Assembly: GCA_002104935.1 (NCBI GenBank)
Contig: MCGT01000001.1
Coordinates: 1,381,001 to 1,445,000 of the forward strand
Source: Hesseltinella vesiculosa
Lineage: Eukaryota; Mucoromycota; Mucoromycetes; Mucorales; Cunninghamellaceae
Length of the DNA stretch: 64,000 nucleotides
Direction: 5' to 3'
Part shown: piece by piece, positions 45,751 through 57,245 of the stretch
Layout: every line of letters starts with the position of its first letter
Numbering within the stretch: the stretch's first letter is position 1
Translations under genes and position numbers: made by a program
The notes under the pieces: model-generated
Databases searched by the model: none
What the model was told of the DNA's origin: nothing
What the model saw: the letters and a program-made list of their open reading frames with translations, nothing else

Positions 45751-46973
45751 CTAGTTGGTGTTGAAATAAGCACGGGCATAATCACCCAATGTCACCATGC
45801 AGAGAGTTTGCCAGACACCAAGGCAGACACGGGGCACTGCACCACGGTAGAACCCGGCCATGCCACTGTTTTGATGAATCCACTTCGCAGCCTTGGCAAT
45901 GGTCATGTTCTCGGGACGGCCAGGGGTCTTGACTTGACTTTGCATTTCAACACGGATCACTTCAATAGGCTGATTCCAGCAAGACAGCGAGCCACCAATG
46001 ACGCTAGCCATGATGCGGTCAGCCGTCGACAGTTTTTGTTGAGCATTGGCCGATTCACCATAACGAGCCTTGACAATGGCGTCTTGAGCAAAACGGGTCA
46101 GCCCGAAGCGTGAAGCCCAGTTGGTGCATTGACGCAGAGCCACCGCATTGACGCCCTTGTTGATCCCGGCAATCCCTTCCTTTTTGAAGATGTCGGCAGC
46201 GATCTTGAAGGTGGATTCCTTGGTGGCCGACTTGTGTCGGGTCACTTCCACCGTCTTCATAAAGGTACAGAAGCCCATGGTTGTGTAGGCTTGAGCCAGC
46301 CCACCTACCATGCCACCAGCAATACCAGCCTATGAAAAAAAAAAAAAAAAAAAAAAAGTTGGGTTGAGTCAACGGCTGAACCCAGCAAACGGACGACTTA
46401 CCAGAAAAGGAGAGGCACCCGCCACTCGAGCACGGTATTCGGTTTCAGAGGCCGTGAAAAGCAACACCGCGCCTTTGGTCGAAGCTTCAATCCAGGCCCA
46501 AGGAATCAGTCCTTGGTAAAAGCCCAGCACGCCACCACGTTGGTAGATCGCTCGTAGAGCTTGTGCCATGGACTGGCCTCGGTTGGCTGCCAATTGGGTC
46601 TTGATCACCTATGCCAAGAACAAGACGGGTCAATTCGCCGCTCCTTTTTTTTCCAAGCCAGAGAAAAACCGTTATCTCTTCAACTTACTTCAAAAGGTTG
46701 ACCAAGCGTAGACACCTCAAACATGTTCAAACCTATACAATGATAAGAAAATGTCAGTTCGCTCTAATGTGTTGTCGCTCGCCCCTTCCATCCTGCTCGC
46801 CCGCCGTTCATTGCCATCTGGCTGTCTTTTTTTTTCACGCCATCATGACAGTCCTTTTTGTTTCCTCGTCTTCCTGGCCAAAACTTACTGGCACCTAACA
46901 GCAGGTTGGTGTAGGAAATAGGCTTCTTCTTGAGAGGAGCATTGGGTTCAGCAAAAGCAACAGCGGCAACCAT
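45751..46973 (-). CDS. YHM2: Mitochondrial citrate/oxoglutarate carrier
   Basis: Four exons (46973-46889, 46732-46689, 46608-46402, 46329-45751) give 304 residues, the length of yeast Yhm2. Mitochondrial-carrier signatures QPFEVIKT and [12 protein letters not shown] are present (the first Asp/Glu position is Glu). Yhm2-specific blocks are [40 protein letters not shown] and [17 protein letters not shown]. It is an inner-membrane antiporter that exports citrate for oxoglutarate and supports cytosolic NADPH and lipid synthesis; yeast Yhm2 was also found on mtDNA. The first exon holds only the N-terminal tail. Confidence 0.96.
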
Positions 46974-48420
46974 GGCGTAGGAGAATGGAATGGAATGAAA
47001 GATAAGGAAAAGTGTTTCTAGTTTTGGGCGCGTTCAACAGCTGCTTTAGCTAAGAATGGACAGTAAAATAATAATAATAAAAAGAGAAGAGGAATGTCTT
47101 TGATGAAAGAAAAGAAACGTCAAAGAAAGAAGAAAAATAAACATTATCTCCTTTTTTCGCCCCCTTTTCAACGTACGTGTTTCAACCTCCTACCCTTATT
47201 TTTTTCCAATCCCCCAAAAAGTTTCATCCCCAACACCGAGGCATGAGAAAAAGGCAATCTCTTAAAAAATGTCAGATCGTGCTTGTTCTTTGTTTCGTTT
47301 TGGAAGACCTGTCAAAGAACCTGACGAAACAGCACATCCTGCCTCGGTGCCGTCCCAAAAAAGGAAACGGGCATCCTTGCCACTCATTTTTGGGGAGGCA
47401 TGACTCCAATTAGCCCTGATTGGCCTGCTCCTCCGTCACCTCCCTTTATTGGCTCTGCAAAGGCCACCAAGTAAAAAAAAATTCGGGTGACATCTGCCAA
47501 AAAAAAAAAAACTTCACCGTTCTTATTTTTTGAATCGTGAGATCAAGAGGGTCCTTTCTTCATTACTGTTTTTGGAAATTGATGCACAGCATCAAAAAAA
47601 AAAAATTGGCGATCAAGGTGTCTTGTCATATAGTCATATAGCCTGATGAAGGTCGACCACCTGTGCCAGCCAATCCATTGACAACCCGACAAGCTGATGT
47701 TTTTGGTTGATACGGTGAAATCTGCCCTTATGAGTATCTGAATGGAGCTTAGCGCTTGATCGCGGTGTGTGGGAGGTTGGTTTTTTCAAATCATCACTTG
47801 TACGGCCTTCCGCTGATGCCGACCTTTTCCAGGCATCTTTGGGTTCGACTTGACTTTTTCTTTTGATGCTTGCGGGGCGTTTGACATCGTTCGGGCTTGC
47901 CTATATTTTGTCGTTTGCGCAGCATCCTCCTACAGCAAATTCCCCTTCTCCATCTGTTTGGATACAAAGAACTGCGCAGTGACATTCTTCAGGAGCCTTG
48001 GTTGCCGAGCAAACACTCTTGCAGCAGGTCCTTTGTTTTTACCGTTTGTTCTTTTGGTCATTGCCAGCCACAGACTAAACCACTTTCTCTTTTTGACCGT
48101 TGTTTGAACATGGAAAGCTTTCGTTGGCCTTCCTCCCCACTCTTTTTTTCTTATTTTTTTTAAAACGCTCTGTGTGCACCCGAGCTCTGGTTTGCCTGTG
48201 GAGATCAGTTTACGTGAGTGGAGAAGCATGTTCGCGCACGCTGAAATTGCTTTGCATGCAAATCAGTCATGTTTTGCGTTCAACTGTAATAAATTTATCC
48301 TGCGCGCTAATTCAGCATCAAAAAATGATGCCGTTGGCAGTATCGCTGTGTGATCAATACAGTCCTTCCGGAGTTTAGTGGTTCTTCCAAATTACTTAAA
48401 AAGGTACTCTTGGTCAGATT
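46974..48420. other. Intergenic region upstream of YHM2
   Basis: About 1.45 kb. Open frames on both strands between 47.8 and 48.3 kb show no splice continuity or recognisable motif. Tandem CATATAGT at about 47627-47641. No gene supported. Confidence 0.5.
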
Positions 48421-48424
48421 TTGG

Positions 48425-48580
48425 GAAAGACACGGTCCAAAAAAAAAAAATCATCTGTCCAAAAAAATGGACCAGATGAATTGAAGACAAGGATCTGGTC
48501 CAATCAGACAAAGCCCTGGCCCAAAAAAAAATCATCTGGTCCAAAAAAATGGACCTGGTCCAAAAAAATCATCTAGTCTT
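48425..48580. repeat. Cluster of direct and inverted GGTCC-A-run repeats
   Basis: Five to six copies of GGTCC/GTCC followed by an A run are interleaved with ATGGACCAGATGA and its complement TCATCTGGTCCA. Two arms (TCCAAAAAAATGGACC) are near-repeats. TCATCTGGTCCA at about 48531-48542 pairs with TGGACCAGATGA at about 48468-48479. The cluster ends only about 5 bp before the start of the recombinase-like gene. Confidence 0.8.
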
Positions 48581-48584
48581 AAAA

Positions 48585-49942
48585 ATGATAATAACTAGAG
48601 AGCAAGCACTGTGCATGCTATTTTGCGAAGTGTACAATGACGAAAACGTGAAAAAATTGGACGCCAAATTGAAGGACATGGGAGAGGTGGTGATTTGTTA
48701 TATAAATGATGATCCCAAGGAACCAGTTATACTACCGATTCGAAAACAAAGCTCCAACCCATTCAAGTACCATCCATACCCTCTCGAGAACGACAAAACA
48801 GATAAATTGGAAGGACAAAATGATTGCATCAACGAGTCCTTACTGGGTAATTAAAAAAGAGAAAATAGGATTTCAAAGTGCTAATAGCTTACAATAGTCA
48901 CAGATACAATGATCAAAGCTTTTCTTAACAAAGTTTTTCTGCCTGACGAACCATTCAATGACAATTATCGAAAAAAGCTTATGACGATGCCCAGTATAAT
49001 GGAAACATTGTCCAGGTACACCGTGAAATTTGACGAAAAAAGCAGTATTGCATTTGCCAAGTGGTGTGAAAAGGCAAAAGTCTCATTCATGAACGCGGAA
49101 GTGACAAGAAAAACTGGAAAAAGCACTTTTGGTTCGAAGATCCGATATCGAACGCTTTTTGTCCTGAAAGACGAGCTCGTTGGTAAGTGACAACGCTGTG
49201 CCAGTGCAGTTTGTTAGAGAGAGAAAAAAAAAGCGCATTCAACAAAAGGCTGTTTACATGTTTCTATAGACGATGTAGCCAAAGGCATAAAGGATTATAT
49301 ACCAAACTACCAAGCCCATATAACAAAGTTGAAGGAAGATGGATTCCAAATCATCGGGTACTGCAGAAAATCTAGGACAGGCGAAGACAATGATACCAGA
49401 ATAAGGCTGCTGCAGGACATGATTAATCAACTTCAACAAAGATCCTTGGTTGACAAGGTATTCGTGTCACCTTGTTCATCTGCTGGTGAAAATCTTAATG
49501 CCAGGGATGCTCAATCTGAATTTGACATGCACCAACTCCAGAATACCTCCGGCAATACTCAAGGTAAGAAGTCCATGGAAAGACATTGCTCAAATCTAAT
49601 AGTTTATTATTAGCTTTAATTTCCTACCTGGCTATGACAAAAAAAGTATGCATGGTTGTGATTGATTATGCTGGCCTAACCACAAATGCCAGAGATTTGA
49701 AAGAATGGTTAAGGTAATCCAATTCTAGTTAATATGCACACTTTTAACCAACATGGCTAATCCTTTTGTACAGTGCTAATCCAAATCTGGAGAATATTAT
49801 TGTCGACCAACTTCCCATTCAACATGAAATCAAGATTTTCAACCGTGCCCAGCTTCTTAATGATGCTAAAACTCTGGAACTGTTCAATTGCCGCAAGGGA
49901 TGTATACCAAGAGCCAAATGTTTATTGGAAAATCATGAATGA
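48585..49942 (+). CDS. Lineage-specific protein with C-terminal serine-recombinase-like domain
   Basis: Five exons (48585-48846, 48904-49182, 49270-49563, 49614-49713, 49774-49942) give 367 residues with every junction in frame. Domain 1 (about residues 1-70) contains EQALCMLFCEVYNDENV and ICYINDDPKEPVILPIR and has a paralogue at 49988-50230. Domain 2 (about 90-180) is unknown: FLPDEPFNDNYRKKLMTMPS ... KSTFGSKIRYRTLFVLKDELV. Domain 3 (about 205-312) resembles the resolvase catalytic fold: IIGYCRKSRTGEDNDTRIRLL (Y-x-R-x-S, S215), VDKVFVSPCSSAGENLNARD, and VCMVVIDYAGLTTNARDLKEW in place of the DRLGR strand-helix. The catalytic Arg pair of DRLGR is not conserved (DYAGL), so it may be inactive or repurposed. 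No DNA-binding C-terminal domain is obvious. Confidence 0.75.
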
Positions 49943-49987
49943 TATGTAGGCCAAAAAAAATAAATAAAGAAGGAAGGATGCAAGTTA

Positions 49988-50230
49988 TCAGCTATTGTTA
50001 TTGTTTGTTTTACTTCGCTTATCCATGGAAAGAGACGCATACATACGATACTTCGATGAATTTATGGCTATTGTACGAATTGGGATTAAAATAGGTTCGG
50101 TTGGATCATTAAAATAGCAGACATCTAATTCCATTTCATCTAAACGCTTTCCAAGGTGCATCACATTCTCATCATTATACTCTTCGCAAAACACCATACA
50201 AATGGCTTGTTCTTTCGTGACTTTTTTCAT
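49988..50230 (-). CDS. Stand-alone paralogue of the N-terminal domain of the recombinase-like gene
   Basis: A single 80-residue frame in inverted orientation, 45 bp from the stop of the neighbouring gene. It begins MKKVTKEQAICMVFCEEYND and continues ENVMHLGKRLDEMELDVCYF, then NDPTEPILIPIR. This is clearly homologous to the first 60-70 residues of the gene at 48585. It ends in a low-complexity KTNNNNS tail with a proper stop. The two copies differ at many silent sites, so the duplication is not recent and the protein sequence seems to have been kept. It may be a truncated copy or a functional single-domain partner. Confidence 0.65.
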   Translation of the reverse strand: MKKVTKEQAICMVFCEEYNDENVMHLGKRLDEMELDVCYFNDPTEPILIPIRTIAINSSKYRMYASLSMDKRSKTNNNNS

Positions 50231-50500
50231 TCGCAAAAAAAAGCAGGAAAGCAAAAAAAAAAAAAAAAACACTCCAAATTTGGTGCTTTCGGGATGGGTC
50301 CTTTTTTTCTCGGTTTTCACTGAAAGTGGGATGCTCGCAGTCATTCAAAATGAAAAAGAAGCCCAGGATTTTTTTTTAGCTATGGCTGATGGGGCTTCAC
50401 GTTATTTTCCTGGTGTTCAAGACTTGCCAAGGGACCATTAGGACCGAAATAGCCAAGAAGCAACAACCATTGGCTTTACGAGAGCTTTTGTTTCCCACAG

Positions 50501-50793
50501 AACCGGTTTTTTGGCAGTCAAGCTCCAAGGTGCTTCAGAGGGGCAGACCTATATGCTCGGCTTGCTTGTCTTCCCATTCCAATCGGACAAGCCAGGTAAA
50601 ATGACCCGATCCGGCATGACGACCTCAACGACTCTCTGCTCCCACCCATGGAGGCCACAAGCTTTTTTTTATAGGTGCCACTCTCATCCATCAATCGCCA
50701 CACGATGACCTTTGGAACAAAAACAAAAGAGGCGTCGGGCAAAGACCGAGTGTATGTTATTACTGTCATGCATGTCTAAGAGATGGCGATTAA
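50501..50793 (+). CDS. Uncharacterised protein, 3' exons (5' end unresolved)
   Basis: Exons 50501-50595 and 50675-50793 join in frame: TGFLAVKLQGASEGQTYMLG, LLVFPFQSDKPG|ATLIHQSPHDDLW, then NKNKRGVGQRPSVCYYCHACLRDGD. The acceptor before the first (TTGTTTCCCACAG) is strong. A protein-like frame upstream (MLAVIQNEKEAQDFF ... RYFPGVQDLPRDH, 50332-50442) is in the same phase but separated by a TAG, and no donor giving the right phase was found. The first exon(s) are therefore uncertain. The stop overlaps that of the convergent gene. No family was recognised. Confidence 0.4.
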
Positions 50794-51590
50794 ACAAGCG
50801 TGGCAGCAACGGCAGCGGAAGACGAAGTGAGGATCGGGAGCTCATCCGGCTGATAGGAAGGCCAAGGAGAGGCCATGGATCTGGAGCGTTCGAGTGGCCA
50901 AGGAGAGGTGACAAAGTGGTGGTAGTGGTGATGATGATGGACGCTTTTCTTTGGAGGGTGGATGCAAGTGGATGAAGCAGGGCCAATGAGCAAGCGATCG
51001 AGCTGTTGGTGGATGTGGGTCAGCAGGTCCATCAGCGCTTGGTCGCGCTCTTGGAAATCATTCATGCATTCCTGCCAGCATTTGCGCTCCTGTTCACACA
51101 AGGCCAGCTGATTCTTCAACTGACGCAATTCGTCACCGAGGGCCAAGAGACTCCCAGATGGACGGTGCCCACCTGCTTTGTGACACGGAATAAAAAAAAA
51201 ATGGCCAAATGAATGGAGATGATACAAGAGATAAAAAATAAAAGGGCAGGAGCAGTCCTGGAGGGCCAGGTAAAACAAAGACTTACCGGCTGGGTGGGAG
51301 GAGGAAGGAGGCTGGGGACTATCAAGCAGGGTTTTGTCCATGGTGTCGTTTGTGGTGGGCAGAGGCTGGGCAGGAAGGGTATGGTAGGAGGTATCGGGTT
51401 GGTCGAGTAAGAGGGTCGGTCGATCCATGCGAGGATGACCATAGGCATCGATCAAAGCGGTGGGAGTAGCATAACGAGGGGTGATGTCGACCATGGGTCT
51501 TGCTAAGATGCTATCGGCGTTCTGATGATGAGGTTTTGGTGGCTGTTTCTCGTGCTTGCCATGATCTAAAAAAAGGTGATGGAATCGCAT
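50790..51590 (-). CDS. Uncharacterised coiled-coil protein
   Basis: Exons 51590-51287 and 51172-50790 give 228 residues. The first exon is Pro/Thr/His-rich. The second has a coiled-coil helix (LGDELRQLKNQLALCEQERK, then CMNDFQERDQALMDLLTHIH) and a His-rich tail. No catalytic motif or TM segment. It may be a scaffold or cytoskeletal adaptor, but nothing identifies it. The start lies close to an acceptor-like CTTTTTTTAG, so an upstream exon is possible. Confidence 0.6.
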   Translation of the reverse strand: MRFHHLFLDHGKHEKQPPKPHHQNADSILARPMVDITPRYATPTALIDAYGHPRMDRPTLLLDQPDTSYHTLPAQPLPTTNDTMDKTLLDSPQPPSSSHPAGKSLFYLALQDCSCPFIFYLLYHLHSFGHFFFIPCHKAGGHRPSGSLLALGDELRQLKNQLALCEQERKCWQECMNDFQERDQALMDLLTHIHQQLDRLLIGPASSTCIHPPKKSVHHHHHYHHFVTSPWPLERSRSMASPWPSYQPDELPILTSSSAAVAATLV

Positions 51591-51788
51591 GGGTCAGCAT
51601 GTAATAGGAAGGAGACAGCGATCAGGAGGATGACAATAAAAAGAGAAGAAGAGGGGCGGAGTGAAAAAGAAGGGACTTTTTGAAAGTCTTTAATGTAGGA
51701 GCGACAATAAATAAATCATTAGGGGAGTGAGTGGGTAGAAAGTAGAAAGAGAAATAAATAGTTTAAAAAGGAGCACAATGAGAGGAGG

Positions 51789-52646
51789 TTACAGAAAAGA
51801 GAGATGGAGCCTGGGACTGCCAACGTGGATGGCAGGCAGCGAATCTTCGCCGTAGACGGGATACTTGACATCAACGCTGTAGTCCATGTCGTCCGACAGA
51901 AAACTGCAGTGTTTGGAGGAGAGGAGGGAGGGAGGAGGCTGCAGTAGCGAGGAACGTGGGGTGTAGATGGGCGGGGTGTCGACGGGAGCGGCCATGAGGG
52001 TGGAATGGCGATAGTCCAGGTGGTGATAAGGATTGGGCTCGAGCACAAAGGCAGGGAGGGAAGGTAAGCGGCTGATGCTAAAAGTGGCCATGAGTAGTAA
52101 CAAGATCCAAATCCCCAGGGTTGTCAGTCCCAATACAATGGTCCAGTCTAGCAAGGCACAAGGTGTTGATTTGTCCAAGTCGCAAGGAGATGACACTGCA
52201 AAGAAATCAAAAATGAGTCTCCTATGGAAAAGGGTCCTCCTTTTTTTTTCCAAACCACCGAGCTCCTATTTTTTTTTTTTCTGCCAAGCCTTACCATGGG
52301 AATGGGTGATGACCACCGAACAGACAGCGACCCACAAGGAGAGCATGACGATACTGAGGCTGATTTCGCACAGCAAGTACATTTTGGTGGGAACGAGACC
52401 TGATTCGTTGGAACGACAGTGATGGTACAGTTGAAGGCAAAGGGGGAGCGATGCTGCAGTGAAAGAGGTGATGCCCAGGACAATGAAGAGAATGTCTTGA
52501 GGACCAGGCTGTAACGAGACAAAACCGTGATGGGTTGGTTTGATGGTGTGTAGGCCGATGCTGTTGATGATGACGACAGCCACACTGATCCATTGTAGCA
52601 GTAGTAGTAGGCATACATGAATCATGCCTTCGTGTTTTCGGTTCAT
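51789..52646 (-). CDS. Four-TM membrane protein with cytosolic tail (tetraspan type)
   Basis: Exons 52646-52295 and 52195-51789 give 252 residues. Four hydrophobic helices are visible: VCLLLLLQWISVAVVIINSI, DILFIVLGITSFTAASLPLC, LLCEISLSIVMLSLWVAVCS and WTIVLGLTTLGIWILLLLMA. A hydrophilic tail of about 100 residues rich in Pro/Ser and Tyr follows. The small loop between helices 3 and 4 carries two cysteines (SPCDLDKSTPC). The layout resembles MARVEL/SUR7-like fungal membrane proteins, but no diagnostic motif was seen. Confidence 0.7.
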
Positions 52647-53109
52647 GATGTAGGTGAGAAGTAACCAGTGACAAGAGGGAAGAAAAAGAAAGGGCGAAGG
52701 CTCTTTTTTTTTTTTTACTTCTTTTTTAATTTCATTGAAACAATCAAATAAGGATAAAAATGGGAGAGCCAGTGTCAATAATTCCCAAATAAACGAACAT
52801 CTCCCTTTGCTTATTTTTTTACGCGCATCCTTGCCAGAGCAGTGACGAGGCAAGCGACATGCCAAGAATGGAAATGATCGGTTCTCTCGAGCAAAAAAAA
52901 AAAAAAAAAAAAAGAAAAAAAAAGAAAAAACGCAACTAGGGCTTGGGTGGATAAAGAAAACGGTCTCTCTTCAATAAGTGCCTACCTACGAACAAGAGCA
53001 GTAGACTTTGTTTTGCTCGCCTGCTTTTGTTGCACAATAGAAAAAAAAAAGGTGGAAAAAAATCCCGCTCCCTTTTTTTCTTCCTCCTTTTTTCCTCCCT
53101 CTTTTTAAG
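52647..53109. other. Divergent promoter region
   Basis: Spacer between the tetraspan gene (minus) and the phosphoesterase gene (plus). It contains A runs at 52893-52927 and C/T-rich stretches just before the 53110 start. No other gene. Confidence 0.55.
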
Positions 53110-55497
53110 ATGACAGTGACAGAAAGTTTGGATATATTACACTTTAATGATGTCTATCATGTGTCTCCTGGAAAAGAAGAACCGGTGGGTGGCGCCTCTC
53201 GCTTTGCAACTGTTTTGAAACAATGCCGTGCCTCCTTGCCCAATCCTCTTTTGCTCTTTTCAGGCGATGCCTTTAATCCTTCCTTGGAAGGATCGGTGAC
53301 TCGTGGATCCCACATGTAAAGTGTGTCTCTATCCATTGAGGAGATCTTATTAAACCTTCTTTTTTAATAGAACCAAAGTTCTGAATGAGTACCATATTGA
53401 TGTTGCTTGCGTGGGAAACCATGACTTTGATTTTGGCTTACCGCAGCTACGCAAATTGATGAACAACACAAACTTCCCTTGGCTGTTTTCCAACGTCATG
53501 TACCAAGACGGTCGGTCCCCTGTACCCTTGAAGCGCTGGCACGTTTTGGAACATGGCAAATTACGAATCGGTGTCATTGGCCTTGTCGAAGAGTCAGTCC
53601 ACCTTTTTTTTTTTTCTTCGCGGAACTCACCCCGTTTTTCACAGAGAATGGATCCTGACCATTCCATCCTTTCCACCCGATTTAATCTATCATGACTTTG
53701 TCACTGTTGCCAAGGAATTAACAGCCATGCTGCGTGATCCTCATGGCCCGTACAAGGTGGATTTGGTCATTGCCTTGACCCATATGCGTGTGCCCAACGA
53801 CGTCAAATTGGCCCAGGAATGCATCGATCACATCGACCTGGTGCTTGGCGGGTAAAAAAAAAAAAACGCATAAAAAATAATCCGATCGAGCCTTTCCCCC
53901 CCTCACCCGGATTTTTTTTTTTTAGGCATGACCATTTTTTTTACGTGTCAAAAGCCATCGACATTGTAGGGGATCATTGGACTCGTGAGCACAACTTGGA
54001 AGATGTGGGCTTCGATCCTGAACGCGACAATGATTTACCAGTCAAGGTGATGAAAAGCGGCACGGATTTCCGAGAATTGGGCCATTTGCACTTGGAAATC
54101 GGAACCAATCAACAGGGCAGAAAATGCATTCAGAAAATCACAGGTAAAACCGTTGCCTTTTTTTTTTTTTTTTCTGGGTGACTCATCTTTTTGAAGCGGA
54201 GCGGCTGGTGGTGGACGCCAGTGTAGAACTCGATGCTGACATGGAAAAGCTGGTGCAGGAAGTGACCAAATTGGTGTCGTCCAAGACAAAGCGCCCCATT
54301 GGCTACACAACCGTCCCATTAGAAGGCCGCAGCACCAAAGTGCGCACGGGCGAAACCAACTTTGGCAACTTGACTGCCGACCTGATGCTGGCCTCGTACG
54401 CCAGCCTGTCAACGCCCGCCGAACTTGCTCTTTGCTGTGGCGGCACCATTCGCAACGACAGCGTCTTCGACGTCGGCCCGCTGACGCTTGGTGATGTCAT
54501 GATGGCCTTCCCCTTCCAAGACCCGGTCGTGGTCGTGCGCCTGACCGGCCAACAGATCTGGGATGCACTGGAAAACGCCTTTTCTCAATACCCCAAACAA
54601 GAAGGCCGGTTCCCGCAGGTCGCTGGCCTGCGCGTCGAATGGTCTTCGACCGCCCCACCCGGCCAGCGGGTCAAGCGTGTGCTGTGCCTGCCCAGACGCC
54701 TGGCCGAGGAGCATCTCGCCCGCTCGCCCACATCCATCATTCCTGACGAATCGGAACTGCTTGCCCGTTACCAGCCCGAGAACATGGTGCCACTGGATCT
54801 GCAACGGGAATACGTCGTGGTCACTCGCAATTACATGACCCAGGGCTATGACGGCTATGACGCGCTGGTGACGCCCAAGGAAAAATTCATTGTCGACGAC
54901 GAAAACGGCGTGCTGATCACCACCATCTACCGCAAATTCTTCCTTGGCCTCAAATACATCAACGCCTTTCGCGAACACTTTATCAAACAGCATCAGCCCG
55001 ACGAACCGTCTTTGCCCTTCCCCACCCCCACCCCCACGCCCCCACCCACCGGCCAGCCCGAGCAAGACAAAGCGCGCAAGGAGCATGTGGATGCCTTGGT
55101 GGCCTCGATTGCGCGCCATTGGCGCAAGGAAGCCCTCAAGTTCCACGGCGGCACCGAGCATCACCAGCATGACAATCCCGTGGACAAGAAGCCATGTGCT
55201 TGCAAGGATGGCCAGACCTATATCTCCCATCAAGTCGAGGTGCGGGCCAAATGGCATTGTTTGAACGACACCATCATGGATGCCCTCGACAGCTCCGGCC
55301 TCGGCCACCCAGCCTGTCTCCGATCCGAGGAAGAAGAAGACCGACGACCCACGCCTCCCCTGTCGCTGTATGAGTGGCCTTCCAAGCAAGAAAGCCAGCC
55401 CGACACGGATTATACAGATGCCATGCACGAGTCCTGGATCAAGCGCTGGGCAAGTATCGGTCCTGTTGTTCAAGGTCGACTGGTTCAGCTAGATTAG
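53110..55497 (+). CDS. Metallophosphoesterase of the 5'-nucleotidase/UshA family, cytosolic form
   Basis: Five exons (53110-53315, 53371-53592, 53645-53851, about 53935-54143, 54197-55497) give 714 residues. The catalytic metallophosphatase domain shows DILHFNDVYH, LLLFSGDAFNPS, CVGNHDFDFG, ALTHMRVPND and GGHDHFF, the usual metal ligands. The C-terminal 5'-nucleotidase domain has TNFGNLTADLMLAS, CCGGTIRNDSVF and LTLGDVMMAFPFQDPVVVVRLTGQQIWDALE, plus VTRNYMTQGYDGYDAL. There is no signal peptide or GPI signal, so it should act inside the cell on nucleotides or related phosphates. The last 200 residues are Pro/Glu-rich and less conserved. The large last exon is much more GC-rich than its surroundings. 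Confidence 0.9.
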
Positions 55498-55818
55498 TTT
55501 TTGCATTCTTTTCCTAGACTTTTTTTTTTCTTTCCTTTTTTCATGCATAGAATCCCAGACGTTGATGGTCAATAAAAGGAGAAGAGGATAGGACGAAAGG
55601 GTGATGGCGACGCCTTGGTAAGGGAGGGAAAAGAAGGCTGCCGCTCATTTTTATTTCTCTCTTTCTTTTTAATTTTTTCTTTTTTTTTTTTTTTTTTCTT
55701 TCATCTCCCTTTCTGCTTTTCTCTCGATCCCAACCATTGTGCCAGCTGATCGTTGCCATCGTTGTGTGATTACCCTCCTTTTCTCTCAGATACCTCCAGA
55801 TACCATCTTGCATTCGAC
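55498..55818. other. Intergenic spacer
   Basis: T-rich, with a T run at about 55680-55697. It should hold the terminator of the upstream gene and the promoter of the TLDc gene. Confidence 0.55.
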
Positions 55819-56603
<785 letters not shown>

Positions 56604-57245
56604 TCCAATGCTGTTGGGGACACGTGGCAAACGGTGCCCAACAGCCGAAAAACGGTTCATCGTTTTTGCGCAGCTTTTTGTTGGGAAATTAAGGTTTTAT
56701 TCAGTGCATTGTCAAGTAAACAGCTGGGCCATCACTCTATTTTATTTGCATAAAGATCCCAGTGTCGTGATGCAACGCTTGTGTGGTTGGACCTGTTGAA
56801 ACTCCACTTGAAAGATCATCTCTTTTTTTGCGAGTCACTTTGCAAGGGATGCTCGAATTTTTTCAGTAAAAGAGAACAAAAAAGGGAACTCAGCGTCATG
56901 TAACCATGGCAGTAGGAAAAAAAAAAGGCTTGGCCACTAGAAAAAAAGTTCTTTTTGCATTGCAGTTTTGTTCATGACTAAAGAAAAAAAGGATCAGGAT
57001 TCGGAGAATCGATGATCCATCTCCTTTCTTATTTTTTTTTTTGGTACTCCCTATGCGTCCCAACACGGTCAAAAGCTGACGTTATTTGCAGTCTTTGTCA
57101 TCAGATCTTTTGGCACAGCAGCAGTCCGCGCCGCCATTTATTTTTCATTCCACGCCTGTCTTTTCTTTTTTTTTTTTTTCTTCTTTCAATCCCTTTTTAT
57201 TTTTCTTCTTCTTCTTCTCTTTTTTGATCTCCCTGTTTAACACAA
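56604..57245. other. Intergenic spacer upstream of G6PDH
   Basis: 3' flank of the TLDc gene, then a CT-rich stretch (about 57165-57235) directly before the G6PDH start. Such pyrimidine tracts are common in strongly expressed fungal promoters. No gene. Confidence 0.55.

Noticed and set aside
47930..48229. Basic 99-residue minus-strand frame
   Set aside because: Lys/Arg content comes from T-rich DNA. No splice sites or domain, and the opposite strand is equally open.
54409..55473. 354-residue minus-strand frame opposite the phosphoesterase gene
   Set aside because: Long only because the plus-strand exon is GC-rich with C/G third positions. The plus strand carries all catalytic motifs.
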